A stretch of DNA of 7,197 nt from Burkholderiales bacterium (lineage in GTDB: Bacteria; Pseudomonadota; Gammaproteobacteria; Burkholderiales; Burkholderiaceae). The notes under the pieces were generated by a model. It worked only from the letters and a program-made list of their open reading frames with translations. It had not been told where the DNA came from and made no database searches. Positions 5,200 through 7,197 of the stretch are shown here, one piece after another. Position numbers and translations under genes: made by a program. The stretch spans positions 1-7,197 of the forward strand of contig CANFNO010000137.1 in assembly GCA_947447845.1 (NCBI GenBank). Reading direction: 5' to 3'. Positions within the stretch are counted from its first letter, which is position 1; every line of letters begins with the position of its first letter.

Positions 5200-5863
5200 A
5201 GTGAGCCGTTTAAGCGCCTGGTACGGCGCCGCGCAAGCCCTGTTTGATGTGTCTTTGCGCGTGTCGCCTGGTGAACTGGTGGTGCTGGAGGGCCTCAACG
5301 GCGCTGGCAAGTCCACGCTGCTGCAGTCCGTCATCGGCCTTGGTCCACGGGTGCGCGGGGAGGTGGTGTTTCAGGGGCAGTCGCTGACCGCCTTGCCCGC
5401 CCATGCGCGGGCGCGCCTGGGCCTGGGTTTTGTGCCTGAGGACAGGCGTCTGTTTGCCGACTTGACCGTGCGCGAAAACCTGTTGGTGGCAGCAAGACTG
5501 CCTGCGTCACAGGCGCATGGCGTTGCGGTCAGTTCCACCGCGCAACAACTGGAGCAGGTTCTGGTGTTGTTCCCTGCGCTCAAGCCCATGCAAAAGCGTC
5601 GTGCGCTGGAGATGAGTGGCGGCGAACAGCAGATGCTCAGCATGGCCCGCACCCTGATGACTTCGCCCTCCATGCTGCTGCTGGACGAACCCTGCGAAGG
5701 CATCGCGCCCGTGCTGGTGGAGGCCATCGTGGACGCGCTGTTGAAGCTCAAGGGGCAGGGCATGGCCATGCTGATTGCCGAGCAAAATACCCTGCTCGCC
5801 GCGCACGCGGACCGAGTCATTACACTGGTGGCCGGGCAAACCGGCGCACACCTCACACCATGA
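5192..5863 (+). CDS. livF: LivF-like ATP-binding protein of the HAAT importer (GTG start, short C-terminus)
   Basis: This 223-residue cytoplasmic ATPase is the partner of LivG. Counting from GTG 5192 it has [16 protein letters not shown] (7-22), Walker [10 protein letters not shown] (34-42), the LivF-type VPEDRRLF at the Q-loop (82-89), a full ABC signature MSGGEQQM (142-149) and Walker B MLLLDEP (162-168). The switch region is IAEQN, with Gln199 where most ABC ATPases have His; this Gln is normal for LivF. The sequence stops soon after [12 protein letters not shown]. It therefore lacks the usual last 15-20 residues (the 'L-x-x-x-x-V-x-x-x-YLG' end present in the LivG neighbour). It ends in a 4-nt overlap with pncB. 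The 8-nt overlap with livG matches the livHM/livG junction. Function is probably intact, because all nucleotide-binding motifs are present. Confidence 0.94.
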   Translation: MLEVSRLSAWYGAAQALFDVSLRVSPGELVVLEGLNGAGKSTLLQSVIGLGPRVRGEVVFQGQSLTALPAHARARLGLGFVPEDRRLFADLTVRENLLVAARLPASQAHGVAVSSTAQQLEQVLVLFPALKPMQKRRALEMSGGEQQMLSMARTLMTSPSMLLLDEPCEGIAPVLVEAIVDALLKLKGQGMAMLIAEQNTLLAAHADRVITLVAGQTGAHLTP

Positions 5864-7068
5864 TCATTACCAGCCTTCTGGATACCGACCTGTACAAGTT
5901 CACCATGATGCAGGTCGTGCTGCACCAGTTCCCCGGAGCGCAAGTGGAGTACCGCTTCAAATGCCGCAATCCGGGTGCGCAACTGGCACCGTTTGTAGAT
6001 GAGATCCGGGAAGAAATCCGCTCCCTGTGCAGCCTGCATTTTCTGGATAGCGAGTTGGCCTATCTGCGCTCCATGCGCTTTATCAAAAGCGACTTCATCG
6101 ACTTTTTGGGCTTGTTCAAGCTCAACGAAAAATACATCACGGTGACGCCGCTGCCCTCGGGCGACATCAGCATTGAAATCGTCGGCCCCTGGCTGCACAC
6201 GATTCTGTTTGAAATCCCGGTGCTGGCCATCGTCAACGAGGTCTACTTTCGCAACACCCAGGAGGTGCCTGACTTTGTTGAGGGGCGCAAACGCCTGGAC
6301 GTCAAGATCGGTCAGCTTCGGACTGAGGGTCTGAGCGATTTGAAGATTGCCGATTACGGCACACGCCGCCGCTTCTCGCGCTCCTGGCACGAAGAAGTGA
6401 TCCGCGTGCTGGCTGCGCGCCTGGGCACGCACCACAGCCCCGGCAATGCCGCGGGCGTGCCGGGCCAACTGGCGGGCACCAGCAATGTCTGGCTGGCCAT
6501 GAAGCTGGGCCTGACCCCCTTGGGCACCATGGCGCACGAATACCTGCAGGCTTGCCAGGCCCTGGGTCCGCGCCTGCGCGACAGTCAGGTTTATGCCTTT
6601 GAGAGCTGGGCACGTGAATACCGGGGCGACCTGGGGATTGCGCTGAGCGACGTCTACGGAATGAGCGCCTTTCTGCGCGACTTCGACATGTTTTTCTGCA
6701 AACTGTTTGACGGCGCGCGCCACGATAGCGGCGACCCATTTCAGTGGGGCGAGCGCATGCTGGATCACTACGTGCGCAACCGCGTCGACCCGCGCACCAA
6801 GACCCTGATCTTTAGCGACGGCCTGACCATTCCGCGCACCATCGAGCTGTACCAGCAATTCCGTGGCCGTTGCCAACTGGCCTTCGGCATTGGCACCAAC
6901 CTGACCAATGACCTGGGTTACGAGCCGATGCAAATCGTCATCAAGATGGTGAAGTGCAATGGCCAACCGGTGGCCAAGCTGTCGGATACACCTTCCAAAA
7001 ACATGTGTGACGATGAGCGCTACCTGGCCTATTTGCGCCAGGTTTTTGAAATTGCCCAGCCGACGTGA
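5860..7068 (+). CDS. pncB: Nicotinate phosphoribosyltransferase
   Basis: This 402-residue cytoplasmic enzyme of NAD salvage (Preiss-Handler pathway) converts nicotinate and PRPP, with ATP, to nicotinate mononucleotide. The length equals that of the proteobacterial PncB class (about 400). Clear motifs in order are [13 protein letters not shown] (6-18), the substrate-loop DYGTRRRFS (165-173), GTSN (206-209), GTMAHE (222-227; His226 is the likely phosphorylated histidine), RHDSGDP (287-293), FSDGL (318-322) and GIGTNLTND (343-351). No signal peptide is seen. The ATG overlaps the livF stop (ATGA). No Shine-Dalgarno is visible, so translation is probably coupled to the transporter ATPase. The gene is the last of the unit and is followed by a terminator-like hairpin. 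The tight coupling to an importer is the notable context. Confidence 0.97.
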   Translation: MIITSLLDTDLYKFTMMQVVLHQFPGAQVEYRFKCRNPGAQLAPFVDEIREEIRSLCSLHFLDSELAYLRSMRFIKSDFIDFLGLFKLNEKYITVTPLPSGDISIEIVGPWLHTILFEIPVLAIVNEVYFRNTQEVPDFVEGRKRLDVKIGQLRTEGLSDLKIADYGTRRRFSRSWHEEVIRVLAARLGTHHSPGNAAGVPGQLAGTSNVWLAMKLGLTPLGTMAHEYLQACQALGPRLRDSQVYAFESWAREYRGDLGIALSDVYGMSAFLRDFDMFFCKLFDGARHDSGDPFQWGERMLDHYVRNRVDPRTKTLIFSDGLTIPRTIELYQQFRGRCQLAFGIGTNLTNDLGYEPMQIVIKMVKCNGQPVAKLSDTPSKNMCDDERYLAYLRQVFEIAQPT

Positions 7069-7070
7069 GC

Positions 7071-7100
7071 GCTGAGCGTTTCTCAGCCCTATTTGTTTTT
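7071..7100 (+). terminator. Probable Rho-independent terminator after pncB
   Basis: GCTGAG (7071-7076) and CTCAGC (7082-7087) form a perfect 6-bp stem with a 5-nt loop, 2 nt after the pncB stop. They are followed by CCTATTTGTTTTT (7088-7100). The stem is short and the T-run is interrupted, so termination may be partial, but the position at the end of the six-gene unit fits. Confidence 0.6.
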
Positions 7101-7138
7101 CAGCGTACTTCACGTAATAACCCAAGACCCCAGTAACC

Positions 7139-7197
7139 ATGACCAAGCCCGCCATCCTCATCGCCCGTGCCATCTTTCCGGAAGTGCTGGAGCAATT
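7139..7197 (+). CDS. 2-hydroxyacid dehydrogenase (D-glycerate/glyoxylate reductase type), N-terminal fragment
   Basis: An ATG at 7139 opens a frame that runs off the window end, giving 19 complete codons: MTKPAILIARAIFPEVLEQ. This opening is typical of Burkholderiales D-glycerate dehydrogenase/glyoxylate reductase proteins ('PAIL-ARA-FPEV-E'), the first beta-strand and helix of the NAD(P)-binding hydroxyacid dehydrogenase fold. No catalytic motif is inside the window, and no strong Shine-Dalgarno is visible upstream. The 70-nt gap after pncB holds a terminator-like hairpin, so the gene may be a separate unit. The call rests on N-terminal resemblance alone. Confidence 0.55.
   Translation, partial: MTKPAILIARAIFPEVLEQ

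Noticed and set aside
7093..7120. Possible promoter for the downstream dehydrogenase (TTGTTT-N16-TAATAA)
   Set aside because: The -10 matches consensus at only about half its positions, and the -35 lies inside the T-tract of the terminator-like hairpin. Support is too weak to annotate.
5371..7173. A 600-codon open frame on the minus strand across livF and pncB
   Set aside because: It lies antisense to two genes with complete catalytic motifs. Its product is low-complexity, rich in Ala, Gln, His and Val, with no recognisable domain. Long antisense open frames are common in high-GC coding DNA with strong codon bias.

Overview
The window looks like chromosomal DNA of a betaproteobacterium, most likely Burkholderiales/Comamonadaceae (Rhodoferax- or Polaromonas-like). 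The basis is high-GC coding with dense, overlapping operon structure, a polyhydroxyalkanoate (PHA) phasin, a YbgC-like acyl-CoA thioesterase, a PnbA-like nitroreductase and a branched-chain-type (HAAT) ABC transporter. The genus is an inference from protein style; no 16S rRNA or other marker gene is present.

Layout, left to right. (1) Bases 1-411, plus strand: C-terminal part of a PRC-barrel domain protein whose start lies outside the window. (2) Bases 412-608: convergent intergenic region with a strong Rho-independent terminator oriented for the minus strand (426-457) and three weaker hairpins. (3) Bases 609-1160, minus strand: a PhaP-type phasin with a good RBS, a good sigma-70-like promoter (1256-1283) and two TGC-N3-GCA palindromes bracketing that promoter. 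(4) Bases 1161-1404: divergent regulatory region between the phasin and the rightward operon. (5) Bases 1405-7068, plus strand: a tightly packed six-gene unit of thioesterase, nitroreductase, fused LivH-LivM permease, LivG ATPase, LivF ATPase and nicotinate phosphoribosyltransferase (pncB). Four of its five junctions overlap by 4 or 8 nt and the fifth has a 9-nt gap. A weak terminator-like hairpin follows pncB (7071-7100). (6) Base 7139 to the window end: first 19 codons of a 2-hydroxyacid (D-glycerate/glyoxylate-type) dehydrogenase.

How the genes may work together. The phasin belongs to carbon storage and stands alone on its own strand. The rightward operon encodes the membrane and ATPase parts of an ABC importer, but no periplasmic binding protein is visible. 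The importer ends in translational overlap with pncB, whose substrate, nicotinate, is an aromatic carboxylate of the broad kind that some HAAT importers carry. The most interesting hypothesis is that this is an uptake-and-salvage operon for nicotinate or a related pyridine or aromatic acid. The sequence shows the coupling, not the substrate. A second point of interest is that one of the palindromes near the phasin promoter also overlaps the -35 of a possible promoter for the rightward operon, so both units might answer to one regulator such as PhaR. No mobile element, CRISPR array, tRNA or rRNA was seen.
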